Of a DNA stretch of 64,000 nt, positions 1 to 9,495 are shown piece by piece (within the stretch, counting starts at the first letter, position 1; each line of letters opens with the position of its first letter). The stretch is taken from the NCBI RefSeq assembly GCF_009805705.1, contig NZ_VSMB01000010.1:101220-165219 (forward strand), written 5' to 3'. The notes under the pieces were generated by a model, which saw nothing but the letters and a program-made list of their open reading frames with translations, had not been told where the DNA came from and did no database searches. The translations under genes were made by a program, and so were the position numbers. The stretch comes from Ruania rhizosphaerae (GTDB taxonomy: Bacteria > Actinomycetota > Actinomycetes > Actinomycetales > Beutenbergiaceae).

Positions 1-1
1 G

Positions 2-1270
2 CACTGGGATCCGGAGGACACCACGTTCTGGGCTGGCGGTGGCCGCCTGGTCGCACGCCGGAACCTCTGGATCTCGATCTTTGCCGAGTTCCTCGGCTTC
101 GGCGTCTGGGCGCTGTGGTCGATTGTGGTCCCGCAGCTGCCGGCAGCAGGCTTCGCCCTCACAGTCGATCAGCAGTTCTGGCTGATCGCAGTGCCGAGCC
201 TGGTCGGCGCCACCTTGCGGATCCCGTACACCTTCGCCGTGCCGCTGTTCGGTGGGCGGAACTGGACGATCATCTCAGCACTGTTGTTGCTGCTGCCGAC
301 CACCGCGCTCGTCTTCGCGGTGCAGCGCCCGGACCTCTCCTTCGGGGTTCTGCTGGCCGTGGCGGCCCTCGCCGGCGTCGGAGGCGGGAACTTCGCTTCC
401 TCGATGGCCAACATCTCCTTCTTCTACCCGGAGCGAGAGAAGGGTCGCGCGCTCGGGATGAACGCCGCCGGCGGCAACGTGGGCACCGCGGCCGTGCAAC
501 TGGCCGTCCCGTTGGTCATCGTCGCCGGGGCTGGGCTCGCCCTGGAACGTGCCGGGCTGATGTTCATCCCGCTCGCGATCCTGGCGGCCTTCCTCGCGTG
601 GCGATTCATGGACAACCTCGGCACCGCCAAGGCCGATCCGCGCTCGTTCGCCGTGGCCACCCGCAAGAAGCACACCTGGATCATCTCCTTCCTCTACATC
701 GGCACCTTCGGGTCCTTCATCGGCTACTCCGGCGCCTTCCCGACCCTCATGCGCAACGAGTTCAGCGAGGTCACGCTCTCGATCGCGTTCCTCGGCGCCC
801 TCGTCGGGTCGGTCTCACGCCCCCTGGGTGGCATCATCGCCGACAAGGTCGGCGGAGCCTGGGTGACGATCGTCTCCTACGCCGTGATGGCAGCAGGAGC
901 CGTCGGTGTGATCGCGGCGCTCGGCCAGCACCACTTCGTGCTGTTCTTCGCCTCCTTCATGATCCTGTTCATCGCCAGCGGTGTCGGCAACGGCTCCCTG
1001 TACCGGATGATCCCCGCGGTGTTCCGCAACGGTGCGCACACTCCCGAGGAGGCGTCGGCGGCGCGCCGAACCGCCGCCGGGTGCATCGGTATCGCCGGGG
1101 CGACCGGCGCCTTCGGCGGATTCCTGATCCCACGAGGGTTCGCCGTCTCCACCGACCTGGCGGGCTCATTGGTTCCCGCGCTGTGGTTGTTCATCGGGTG
1201 CTACGTCGTGATGGCTGCCGTGACGTGGGTGGTGTACGCACGCCGGAGCAGCGGTATGGCCGGCATCTGA
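2..1270 (+). CDS. narK: Nitrate/nitrite transporter, NarK/NasA type (5' end outside window)
   Basis: Major facilitator superfamily membrane protein expected to import nitrate, and possibly export nitrite, for the reductases encoded downstream. The frame is open from the first bases of the window; its early residues (WDPEDTTFW, then RRNLWISIFAEFLGF) match the N-terminal region of NarK proteins, so only a short N-terminus is missing. The 422 codons seen hold many hydrophobic helices and both family signatures: a GGGNFASSMANIS-type motif near 380-420 and GVGNGSLYRMIP near 985-1015. The stop overlaps the nasC start by one base (TGATG), which suggests translational coupling. Direction of transport cannot be read from sequence. 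Confidence 0.93.
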   Translation, partial: HWDPEDTTFWAGGGRLVARRNLWISIFAEFLGFGVWALWSIVVPQLPAAGFALTVDQQFWLIAVPSLVGATLRIPYTFAVPLFGGRNWTIISALLLLLPTTALVFAVQRPDLSFGVLLAVAALAGVGGGNFASSMANISFFYPEREKGRALGMNAAGGNVGTAAVQLAVPLVIVAGAGLALERAGLMFIPLAILAAFLAWRFMDNLGTAKADPRSFAVATRKKHTWIISFLYIGTFGSFIGYSGAFPTLMRNEFSEVTLSIAFLGALVGSVSRPLGGIIADKVGGAWVTIVSYAVMAAGAVGVIAALGQHHFVLFFASFMILFIASGVGNGSLYRMIPAVFRNGAHTPEEASAARRTAAGCIGIAGATGAFGGFLIPRGFAVSTDLAGSLVPALWLFIGCYVVMAAVTWVVYARRSSGMAGI

Positions 1271-3462
1271 TGCCCACCACGACGGCGCAGGTCACCCCGG
1301 TCACCGACGTCACCTCGGCTGCCACGCACTGCCCGTACTGCGCCCTGCAGTGCGCGATGGTGCTGGATCCGGCCGATCCGGGAACAACCGGCCCCGTCTC
1401 GGTTCAGCCGCGCCAGTTCCCGACGAATGCCGGGGGGCTGTGCCAGAAGGGCTGGACGAGCGGTGAACTCCTGCACACTCCGGACCGCATCACCGCCCCG
1501 TTGCTCCGCGGCCCCGACGGGCAGCTTCACCCGGCGAGCTGGGACGAGGCGCTGGACGCGATCGTCGTCCGCCTGGCTCAGCTGCAGGCCGAGAGCGGCC
1601 CGGAGACAGTGGCCGTCTTCGGGGGAGGGGGCCTGACGAACGAGAAGGCGTACACCCTCGGCAAGTTCGCCCGTACCGTGCTGCGCACCCCGAATATCGA
1701 CTACAACGGCCGGTTCTGCATGTCGAGTGCGGCGGCGGCCACGAACCGCGCCCTCGGCCTGGACCGGGGCCTGCCGTTCCCACTCACCGACCTCGCTGGG
1801 GCGGACGCCGTGATGCTGCTCGGCTCTAACCTGGCCGAGACGATGCCACCGTCGGTGCAGCATCTCGCCCCCGTTCGCTCCCGTGGCGGGCTGGTCGTGA
1901 TGGACCCCCGCCGCAGTCGCACGGCAGCCCTCACCGAGAACGGACAGGGCGCGCACCTGCAACCGGTGCCGGGGACCGATCTGGCGGTGCTGCTGGCCCT
2001 GACGCACATCGTCATCGCCGAGAACCTCGTCGACTCGGTGTACCTGGACGAGCGCACCTCTGGTTTCGAGGCAGTTCGCCGGTCGGTGGCGGCCTGGTGG
2101 CCCGAGCGTGCCGAGACTGTCTGCGGGGTGCCCGCCGCTCAGCTGCGCCGGGTGGCTCGCCTGCTCGCGGCCGCGTCCCCGGCCGGTGGTGGCCGGGGCG
2201 CCTATCTGCTCACCGGGCGCGGGGTCGAGCAGTCCAGTCAGGGCACCGCCACCGTCACCGCGACGATCAACCTCGCCCTCGTGCTCGGCCTGCCGGGACG
2301 AATCGGCAGCGGGTACGGCGCCATCACCGGGCAGGGCAACGGGCAGGGAGGACGTGAGCACGGCCAGAAGGCCGACCAGCTGCCCGGCTATCGGTCCATC
2401 ACCGACCCCGCAGCGCGTGCGCACGTTGCCGCCGTGTGGGGCGTGGCGCCCGAGACGATCCCGGGGCCAGGGCGTCCCGCGGTCGAACTGCTCTCCTCGC
2501 TCGGCCGCCCGGCCACCGCAGACCGGCCGGCTGGTCCGCGTGCCCTGTTCGTCCACGGTGCGAATGTGCTCGTCAGCGCTCCCAATGCCGGCCGCGTCGC
2601 CGACGCCCTCGACCGGCTGGATCTGCTCGTCGTGTGTGACTTCGTCCCCTCCGAGACCGCCTCCCGCGCCGATGTGGTGCTTCCGGTCACGCAGTGGGCC
2701 GAGGAGGAGGGCACTATGACCTCCCTTGAAGGGAGAGTGATCCGCCGCCGCCAGGCGCTCCCGGCGCCCGGCCAGGCACGCTCAGAGCTGTGGATTCTCG
2801 CTGAGCTCGGCCGCCGTCTGGGCGCCCAGGTCGAGTTCGCCGTCGAGCCCTCGGACGTCTTCGATGAGCTGGCCCGTGCCTCGGCGGGCGGAGTGGCCGA
2901 CTACGCCGGGCTGAGCCACGCCCGCCTGGACGACGATGAGGCTGCCAGCGGTCCGGGCTTCTACTGGCCGGTCCCCGCCGCCGACCACTTGGGCACGCCG
3001 CGTCCGTTCCAGGACCGGTTCGCCACCCCGGACGGCCGGGCGCGAATGGTGGCCGTCAACCACCACGCCCCCGCCGATGACGTCCGGCCGGGTGCGCCGA
3101 TCTACCTCGTCACCGGCCGGGTGCTGCAGCACTACCAGTCCGGTGCGCAGACCCGGCGAGTGGCCGACCTGAACCGGGTCGTCCCCGAACCCGTGGTCGA
3201 GCTGCACCCGCTGCTGGCCAGTCGGCTCGGTATCGAGGACGGTGAAGAAGTGCGGTTGCGCTCCGCCCGGGGCGAGGCGGTCGCCCGGGCCCGGTGGTCC
3301 GACGAGATCCGCCCCGACACCGTCTTCATGCCGTTCCACTTCGCCGGGACCGGCAGCGTCAATCTGCTCACCAGTGACGCCACGGACCCGATCTCCGGGA
3401 TGCCGGAGTTCAAGGTGTGCGCTGTCGACCTGAGCCCAGCCACCGATGGAGGCCAGCCATGA
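1270..3462 (+). CDS. nasC: Assimilatory nitrate reductase, molybdopterin catalytic subunit
   Basis: Cytoplasmic enzyme reducing nitrate to nitrite with bis-MGD molybdenum and one [4Fe-4S] cluster. The 730-residue protein begins with the cluster motif Cys21-x2-Cys24-x3-Cys28 and Cys58, followed by a molybdopterin oxidoreductase domain and a C-terminal molydopterin dinucleotide-binding domain (about 610-725). No twin-arginine signal is present, which fits an assimilatory enzyme. The open frame extends far upstream inside narK, but the ATG overlapping the narK stop is the sensible start. It overlaps the next gene by four bases (ATGA). Formate dehydrogenases are related, but the neighbours nasB and nirBD favour nitrate. 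Confidence 0.93.
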   Translation: MPTTTAQVTPVTDVTSAATHCPYCALQCAMVLDPADPGTTGPVSVQPRQFPTNAGGLCQKGWTSGELLHTPDRITAPLLRGPDGQLHPASWDEALDAIVVRLAQLQAESGPETVAVFGGGGLTNEKAYTLGKFARTVLRTPNIDYNGRFCMSSAAAATNRALGLDRGLPFPLTDLAGADAVMLLGSNLAETMPPSVQHLAPVRSRGGLVVMDPRRSRTAALTENGQGAHLQPVPGTDLAVLLALTHIVIAENLVDSVYLDERTSGFEAVRRSVAAWWPERAETVCGVPAAQLRRVARLLAAASPAGGGRGAYLLTGRGVEQSSQGTATVTATINLALVLGLPGRIGSGYGAITGQGNGQGGREHGQKADQLPGYRSITDPAARAHVAAVWGVAPETIPGPGRPAVELLSSLGRPATADRPAGPRALFVHGANVLVSAPNAGRVADALDRLDLLVVCDFVPSETASRADVVLPVTQWAEEEGTMTSLEGRVIRRRQALPAPGQARSELWILAELGRRLGAQVEFAVEPSDVFDELARASAGGVADYAGLSHARLDDDEAASGPGFYWPVPAADHLGTPRPFQDRFATPDGRARMVAVNHHAPADDVRPGAPIYLVTGRVLQHYQSGAQTRRVADLNRVVPEPVVELHPLLASRLGIEDGEEVRLRSARGEAVARARWSDEIRPDTVFMPFHFAGTGSVNLLTSDATDPISGMPEFKVCAVDLSPATDGGQP

Positions 3463-5150
3463 CCACACCGACCAAGATCGTCGTCGTGGGCCACGGGATG
3501 GTCGGCGCCCGGTTCGTCGACGACGTGCTCGCCCGTGCCGAACCCGGCACGCTGGAGATCGAGGTGCTCGGCGGGGAGGAGTACGAGCCCTACAACCGGG
3601 TGCTGCTCAGTGACGTGGTGGCCGGGCGCACGGATCTGAACTCGCTCACGCTGCCGGTCACCGCGTCCGAGCACGTCACCGTCACGCGGGGCGCCGTCGC
3701 GACCGCCATCGACCGTGCCGGACAGTGTGTGCACACCCCGCTCGGGCGCCATCACTACGACCACCTCGTACTGGCGACCGGTGCGCGGGCCCGCATCCCC
3801 GCCGTCGAGGGCTTGGACTACGGCCTCCCAGCCGGGGTCCATGCCCTTCGCACCCTGGACGACGCCCGCGAGATCATCGCGGCCACGACCAACGCCCGCC
3901 ACGCCACCGTCGTCGGGGCGGGAGTCCTGGGGCTGGAGGCGGCCTGTGGGTTGGTGCGGCGCGGACTGGACGTCACCGTGCTCCACACCGGCCACGGCCC
4001 GATGGATCGCCAGCTCGATCAAGGGGCCTCCGCCGTCGTGACGTCCGAGCTGGAACGTCTCGGTGCCCAGGTGCGCACCCAGGCCCGCACGACGGCGGTA
4101 CGTACCCAGGGCGGACGGCTCACCGGGGTCGTCGCCACCGTGGGCGAGACGGAGCATATCCTCCCGACGGACCTGCTCGTCCTGGCATGCGGTACGCAGC
4201 CGGAGGCCAGGCTCGCCCAGGACGCGGGCTTGCCCGTCGGGCGGGGGATCCGTGTGGGAGCGGACCTGGCCAGCCCGGCGGACCCCCGTGTCCACGCCAT
4301 TGGCGACTGCGCCGAGCCCGCGGAGGGCGCTACGGGTCTGATCGCTCAGGGATGGGACCAGGCGCGTCGCTTGGCCGACCGGATTGCCGGTGTGGTGGCC
4401 GCCCGGGCTGATCGGGCCACCAGAGTTGATCGGGCTGCCCCGCTGTTGGGGTCACGGCGACCGAGCATGGCGCTCCGCCTGGCGCTCGCGGCAGGTACCC
4501 GGCCGATCGCCTCGCACGAGGTCGATGCCGACAGTTCCGGCAGTGCTGCCGATCTCGCCGATCCAGCCGCAGGTCTCGCCGGGACGGATGTGGTGCGGCT
4601 GAAGGCGGCCGGTCTGGACGTGGTCACCATGGGGCGCACGGCCACGGGCGGGCGGGTGCGGACCGTCGCGCTCTCCGATCCCTCGGCAGGCCGGCATCTG
4701 ACGGCGACCGTGTCCGACGGCCTGATCGTCGCCGCCACCTGTGTCGGGGCGCCGGACGTGGGTGCCGACCTGGTGGCCGCCTACACGCGGCGCCTGCCCG
4801 TCCCCAGCGATCCGGCGCACCTGCTGCTTCGTCCACTCACGCAGACGCCGGCTCCCGCAGCCGACCCGTCCCGGATGCCGGCCGGTACCACGGTGTGCAC
4901 CTGCAACGGCGTCACCAAGGCCGATATCACCGACTCCTGGGAGCGTGGCGCTCGAAGCACCGAGGAGATTGCCCGCGCCACCCGCGCCACCACCGGGTGC
5001 GGGGGCTGCACCGACGCCGTGTGCGGCCTGGCGCAGTGGCTCTCACAGACCGACCACCCCGCGGCCTCTCATGAGGGAGACGGTGGCGGTGAGGAAACCG
5101 TGACGGAGGCGCAACGCAGGCAGCACACGTGCGAAATCGCCGCCACCTAA
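3459..5150 (+). CDS. nasB: FAD/NAD(P)H electron-transfer subunit of assimilatory nitrate reductase, NasB-like
   Basis: Pyridine-nucleotide oxidoreductase expected to pass electrons from NAD(P)H to NasC. The 563-residue protein starts with a Rossmann FAD motif (VVVGHGMVGARF), has a second nucleotide-binding motif (VVGAGVLGLEAA, near residue 150) and ends with a BFD-like [2Fe-2S] domain with Cys480-x-Cys482 and Cys514-x2-Cys517. It resembles the N-terminal half of NirB without the siroheme domain, which is the usual make-up of NasB. The start is the ATG in the four-base overlap with nasC. A 48-base gap separates it from nirB. Confidence 0.88.
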   Translation: MTTPTKIVVVGHGMVGARFVDDVLARAEPGTLEIEVLGGEEYEPYNRVLLSDVVAGRTDLNSLTLPVTASEHVTVTRGAVATAIDRAGQCVHTPLGRHHYDHLVLATGARARIPAVEGLDYGLPAGVHALRTLDDAREIIAATTNARHATVVGAGVLGLEAACGLVRRGLDVTVLHTGHGPMDRQLDQGASAVVTSELERLGAQVRTQARTTAVRTQGGRLTGVVATVGETEHILPTDLLVLACGTQPEARLAQDAGLPVGRGIRVGADLASPADPRVHAIGDCAEPAEGATGLIAQGWDQARRLADRIAGVVAARADRATRVDRAAPLLGSRRPSMALRLALAAGTRPIASHEVDADSSGSAADLADPAAGLAGTDVVRLKAAGLDVVTMGRTATGGRVRTVALSDPSAGRHLTATVSDGLIVAATCVGAPDVGADLVAAYTRRLPVPSDPAHLLLRPLTQTPAPAADPSRMPAGTTVCTCNGVTKADITDSWERGARSTEEIARATRATTGCGGCTDAVCGLAQWLSQTDHPAASHEGDGGGEETVTEAQRRQHTCEIAAT

Positions 5151-5198
5151 CGTCTCTGACCAGAACGAGAAGTCCCCTCTCGCCGCAAGGAGCACACC

Positions 5199-7850
5199 AT
5201 GACCTCAGCCGACCAGCAGCGCCGGCACCTCGTCGTCATCGGCGGTGGGATGGCCGCTCAACGACTCGTCGAGGCACTCGTGGCCCGCGACAGCGACACT
5301 GACGGACGGTGGCAGGTCTCGGTCTTCGCCGAGGAGCCCCTTAAGCCCTACGACCGGGTGGCTCTGACCTCCTACTTCTCCGCGCGTGACGCCGACGAGC
5401 TGACCCTCGGTGATCCGGGACTGTGGGACCAGCCGCATGTGCGCCTGTACCGCGACCGCAAGATCGAGAGCATCGACCGCGAGGCCCAGCAGGTCACTGA
5501 CCGGCTGGGGGAGACGTGGAACTACGACGAGCTGGTGCTGGCCACCGGCTCCAGTGCAGCGATGCCGCCGATCCCTGGCAACGACCTGCCCGGTGTGTTC
5601 GTCTACCGCACGATCGACGACGTCGCCGCGCTGCGCGGGTGGGTCGAGGCCAAGCGGGAGGAGGGGAAAGGGGCCCGCTTCGATCGACCGGTGCGGGGCG
5701 CCGTCATCGGTGGTGGTCTGCTGGGACTGGAGGCTGCCGGGGCGCTGAAGGCGCTCGATGCCCAGGCCACCGTGATCCAGTTCGGCACCCACCTGATGGA
5801 CGCTCAGATCGACCTCGGCGGAGGTCAGGCGCTCAAGCGCCTCATCAATGACAAGTTCATCGCCGTCCGCACCGACACCGTGACCCAGGAGATGCGGCCC
5901 TCCCGGCGCACCGGCCACGTGGGCCGGCTCGACTTCGGTGATGGCGGCCGCCTGGACGTGGACGTGGTGGTGGTCGCGACCGGTGTGCGTCCCCGGGATG
6001 AGCTCGCCCGGGATGCCGGTCTGGCGATCGGGGAGCGCGGCGGTGCGGTGGTCGATCTGAGCTGCCACACCGAGGACCCGCACATCTGGGCCATCGGTGA
6101 GGTCGCCTGTATCGAGGGCCGCTGTATCGGGCTGGTCGCTCCCGGCTACGCGATGGCCGAGGTGGTCGCCGATCGGCTCTTGGGCGGCCAGGCCACCTTC
6201 CCGGGAGCCGACACTGCGACGAAACTCAAGTTGCAGGGCGTGGACGTCGCGAGTTTCGGTGACGCTTTCGCCCGCACCGAGGACTCGATGGAGATCGTCT
6301 ACGCCGACCCGGTGGCGGGGATCTACAAGAAACTCGTGATGTCGGACGACGGCAAGACTCTGCTCGGTGGTGTGTTCGTCGGCGACGTGGCTGCCTATGC
6401 GAGCTTGCGCCCGCTGCAGGGGTCCGAGCTGCCGGGTGACCCGTCCTCCTACATCACGCCCACAGGCTCCGGTGACGGACTGGCTGGGCTGGAACTGCCC
6501 GACGACGCCGGCGTCTGCTCGTGCAACAACGTCTCGGCCGGCACCATCCGGTCGGCGGTGACCGAGCAGGGATGCACCGATCTGGCCGGCGTGAAGGCGT
6601 GCACGAGGGCGGGTACCAGCTGTGGGTCGTGCCTGCCGCTGGTCAAGAAGATCACCACCACCGAGCTCGAGAAAGTTGGGGTTGAGGTCTCCAACGCGCT
6701 GTGCGAGCACTTCGAGCTCTCCCGCGCCCAGCTCTTCGACGCCGTCCGTGTGGCCGAGGTGCACACGTTCACCGAGATCATCGACCGCTTCGGGTACGTG
6801 CCTGAGGGCGCCGCCGATGCCGGACGTGGGTGCGACATCTGCAAGCCGGTCATCGCCTCGATCCTGGCCTCGCTCGGCAACGGGCACATTCTCGACGGTG
6901 AGCAGGAGACCCTGCAGGACACCAATGACCATGTGATGGCCAACATGCAGAAGGACGGTACCTACTCGGTGGTGCCGCGGGTCCCGGGCGGGGAGATCAC
7001 TCCGGACGGGTTGCTGGTGATCGGGCAGGTGGCCAAGGACTTCGGCCTGTACACGAAGATCACCGGCGGGCAGCGCATCGACATGTTCGGAGCACGGATC
7101 GAACAGCTCCCGCAGATCTGGCGCCGGCTGGTCGAGCATGGGTTCGAGTCCGGCCATGCCTACGGCAAGTCACTGCGCACGGTGAAGTCGTGCGTCGGGT
7201 CCACATGGTGCCGGTATGGCGTGCAGGACTCGGTGGCGATGGCCGTCGAGTTGGAACTGCGCTACCGGGGTCTACGTTCACCGCACAAGCTCAAACTCGG
7301 CGTCTCCGGTTGTGCCCGGGAGTGCGCCGAGGCACGCGGTAAGGATGTCGGCGTCATCGCGACCGACAAGGGCTGGAACGTCTACGTCGGGGGCAATGGA
7401 GGATTCACGCCGCGCCACGCGAAGCTGCTCGCCGAGGACCTCACCTCGGAGGAGCTACTGCGCACGATCGACCGATTCCTCATGTACTACATCCGCACTG
7501 CGGACCGCTTGCAGCGCACCGCCGCCTGGATCGAGGACGTCGAGGGCGGTCTGGAGGGGGTACGTGAGGTGATCATGGACGACAGCCTCGGGATCGCCGC
7601 CGACCTCGACGAGGCGATGAGCCGGCACGTGGGTGCCTACCGGGACGAGTGGCGCGCCGTGCTGGAGGACCCGGAGAAGCTGAGCCGGTTCTCCTCATTC
7701 GTGAACGCCCCCACGACACCCGACCCCGACCTGGCCTACGCCTCCGAGCGTGGGCAGATCCGGCCGGCCACGCCGCAGGAGCGGGACGCAGACGAGGACC
7801 TGATCCGGCCGGTGCTGATCGCCGGGACCACGCTGGAGGTACGCGCATGA
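5199..7850 (+). CDS. nirB: Nitrite reductase [NAD(P)H], large subunit
   Basis: Assimilatory nitrite reductase catalysing six-electron reduction of nitrite to ammonium in the cytoplasm. Domains in the 883-residue protein: FAD/NAD(P)H oxidoreductase (1-about 320), BFD-like [2Fe-2S] domain (Cys440, Cys442, Cys475, Cys478), nitrite/sulfite reductase ferredoxin-like half domain (about 580-640), then the siroheme-[4Fe-4S] domain with Cys665-x5-Cys671 and Cys705-x3-Cys709. Full length for the family. A clear ribosome site (AAGGAG) lies 8 bases before the ATG. Needs siroheme, for which the genes just downstream encode enzymes. The stop overlaps the nirD start. Confidence 0.96.
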   Translation: MTSADQQRRHLVVIGGGMAAQRLVEALVARDSDTDGRWQVSVFAEEPLKPYDRVALTSYFSARDADELTLGDPGLWDQPHVRLYRDRKIESIDREAQQVTDRLGETWNYDELVLATGSSAAMPPIPGNDLPGVFVYRTIDDVAALRGWVEAKREEGKGARFDRPVRGAVIGGGLLGLEAAGALKALDAQATVIQFGTHLMDAQIDLGGGQALKRLINDKFIAVRTDTVTQEMRPSRRTGHVGRLDFGDGGRLDVDVVVVATGVRPRDELARDAGLAIGERGGAVVDLSCHTEDPHIWAIGEVACIEGRCIGLVAPGYAMAEVVADRLLGGQATFPGADTATKLKLQGVDVASFGDAFARTEDSMEIVYADPVAGIYKKLVMSDDGKTLLGGVFVGDVAAYASLRPLQGSELPGDPSSYITPTGSGDGLAGLELPDDAGVCSCNNVSAGTIRSAVTEQGCTDLAGVKACTRAGTSCGSCLPLVKKITTTELEKVGVEVSNALCEHFELSRAQLFDAVRVAEVHTFTEIIDRFGYVPEGAADAGRGCDICKPVIASILASLGNGHILDGEQETLQDTNDHVMANMQKDGTYSVVPRVPGGEITPDGLLVIGQVAKDFGLYTKITGGQRIDMFGARIEQLPQIWRRLVEHGFESGHAYGKSLRTVKSCVGSTWCRYGVQDSVAMAVELELRYRGLRSPHKLKLGVSGCARECAEARGKDVGVIATDKGWNVYVGGNGGFTPRHAKLLAEDLTSEELLRTIDRFLMYYIRTADRLQRTAAWIEDVEGGLEGVREVIMDDSLGIAADLDEAMSRHVGAYRDEWRAVLEDPEKLSRFSSFVNAPTTPDPDLAYASERGQIRPATPQERDADEDLIRPVLIAGTTLEVRA

Positions 7851-8275
7851 TGAATGCAGGAGCGACAACGCGGAGCGAGCAGACGTCCGGCCCGGCGCCG
7901 TCGACGTGGGTGGCGGTGTGCCAGCGTGCCGAGCTGGGCGTGGAACGCGGGATCGCTGCCCTCGTCGACGGACAGCAGATGGCTCTGTTCCGCCTCCGGG
8001 ACGATTCGGTGCACGCGGTGCAACAGCGAGATCCCTTCAGTGGGGCGAATGTGATGTCCCGGGGCATCGTGGGCACTCGGCAGGGTGAGCCGACAGTCGC
8101 CGGCCCGATGTACAAGCAGGTGTTCTCGTTGCGAACCGGCGCATGCCTGGAGCGGGGGAGCTACGAACCGGTCGACGACAGTGCCGATCTGCGGACCTGG
8201 GACGTCCAGGTGCTGGACGGTGTCGTGCACGTCCGTGCACCTCACAACGGTTCGGTGGAGGATGTGAAGTCATGA
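7847..8275 (+). CDS. nirD: Nitrite reductase [NAD(P)H], small subunit
   Basis: Rieske-fold partner of NirB, 142 residues. As is usual for NirD, the first ligand pair of true Rieske proteins is replaced: the loop reads RDPFSGANVMSRG, with no Cys-x-His, so a [2Fe-2S] cluster is not expected. Two in-frame ATG codons sit side by side (7847 and 7850), both overlapping the nirB stop; the first is given here. The 3' end overlaps the siroheme gene by four bases (ATGA). It probably acts structurally or in docking within the NirBD complex. Confidence 0.92.
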   Translation: MMNAGATTRSEQTSGPAPSTWVAVCQRAELGVERGIAALVDGQQMALFRLRDDSVHAVQQRDPFSGANVMSRGIVGTRQGEPTVAGPMYKQVFSLRTGACLERGSYEPVDDSADLRTWDVQVLDGVVHVRAPHNGSVEDVKS

Positions 8276-9495
8276 CGAGCTTGTTCGGCCTCGATCTGGC
8301 CGACCGCACCGTGCTGATCGCCGGTGGCGGTCCGGTCGCGGCTCGTCGCGCCCAGACGCTCGCGGACGAGGGGGCGTTGCTGCGAGTCGTCGCACCGTAC
8401 GTGTGCGAGGACTTGTCGGACCTGCTGCGTCTGATGCCCGACCGTGCCGAGTGGCTCGAGCGAGATGTCCAGGCGTCCGACCTGGACGGGGTGTGGCTCG
8501 CGCTCGCTGCGACCGATTCGAAGGTCGCCAATGCCGATGTGGCGGCATGGGCCGAGCAGCACCGGGTGTTCTGCGTCAACGCCGGGGCCGCGAACGAGGG
8601 CAGCGCCCGGACACCGGCGACGACGCGCTCGGGAGACCTGCTGGTGGGTGTGGTCACCGATGTCTCACGCACCCCGGTGGGCGTCGGCGCGGATCCGCGC
8701 CGGGTGGCGTCGGTCCGGGATCAGATCGGGGACCTGCTGCGGGCGGGCGTCGATCAGCGCCGGCAGCGTCCTGCCACGGGGCAGGTGACGCTCGTGGGAG
8801 GGGGACCGGGCGCCGTCGACCTGCTGACGATCCGGGGCCGGCAGGCCCTCGCGCAAGCGGACGTGGTGGTCACCGACCGGCTCGGCCCTGTGGACGTGCT
8901 CGCCGATCTCGCGCCCGGTGTCGAGGTCATCAACGTCGGAAAGACCCCCGGGCATCACCCGGTGCCACAGCACGAGATCAACACCATCCTGGTGGAGCAA
9001 GCCCAGCGCGGGCGGCAGGTGGTCCGGCTCAAGGGCGGAGACCCGTTCGTCTTCGGGCGTGGGGGCGAAGAGGCCATCGCGTGCCGTGAGGCGGGCGTGC
9101 CGGTGCACGTGGTGCCGGGGATCAGCAGTGCACTGTCGGTGCCCGCGCTGGCGGGGATCCCGCTGACGCATCGGGGGACATCGGCCTCCTTCCACGTGAC
9201 GACCGGTCACGTGGGCCTCGACCGCGCTGCGGCAGTCGCTGTCGCCGAGGGGTCGACGCTGGTGGTGCTGATGGGTGTCTCGAAGCTGGCGACGATCGCG
9301 GCGCAGGCGGTGGAGGCGGGCGCGCGGGCGGACTGCCCGGTCGCAGTGGTCGAGCGTGGGTCCACGCCGCACGAGCGGATCACTCGTAGCACTCTGGAGC
9401 GCGTGGCCGACGAGGCCGGGCGAGTGGGGGTACGGGCGCCGGCGATCATTGTGATCGGGGACGTGGCCGACGAGGACAGGCTCGGGCCTACATGA
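8272..9495 (+). CDS. cysG: Siroheme biosynthesis protein: precorrin-2 dehydrogenase plus uroporphyrinogen-III C-methyltransferase
   Basis: Bifunctional CysG-like enzyme of 407 residues. The N-terminal half (1-about 150) has the NAD-binding fold of precorrin-2 dehydrogenase (TVLIAGGGPVAARR). The C-terminal half (about 163-400) is an SAM-dependent uroporphyrinogen-III methyltransferase, starting at LVGGGPGAVDLLT and carrying the VVRLKGGDPFVFGRGGEE motif. It makes precorrin-2 and oxidises it to sirohydrochlorin for NirB. Iron insertion may come from its own N-terminal part, as in enteric CysG, or from the CbiX-like protein near 15 kb. The frame is open upstream, but the ATG overlapping nirD fits the domain start. 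Confidence 0.9.
   Translation: MTSLFGLDLADRTVLIAGGGPVAARRAQTLADEGALLRVVAPYVCEDLSDLLRLMPDRAEWLERDVQASDLDGVWLALAATDSKVANADVAAWAEQHRVFCVNAGAANEGSARTPATTRSGDLLVGVVTDVSRTPVGVGADPRRVASVRDQIGDLLRAGVDQRRQRPATGQVTLVGGGPGAVDLLTIRGRQALAQADVVVTDRLGPVDVLADLAPGVEVINVGKTPGHHPVPQHEINTILVEQAQRGRQVVRLKGGDPFVFGRGGEEAIACREAGVPVHVVPGISSALSVPALAGIPLTHRGTSASFHVTTGHVGLDRAAAVAVAEGSTLVVLMGVSKLATIAAQAVEAGARADCPVAVVERGSTPHERITRSTLERVADEAGRVGVRAPAIIVIGDVADEDRLGPT

Noticed and set aside
1201..2556. Long minus-strand open frame of 451 codons opposite nasC
   Set aside because: Composition is that of a GC-skewed antisense shadow (Arg, Gly, His rich, no motifs), and nasC on the other strand has clear cofactor motifs.
5205..7157. 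Minus-strand open frame of 650 codons opposite nirB
   Set aside because: No motif content; nirB has all cofactor ligands.
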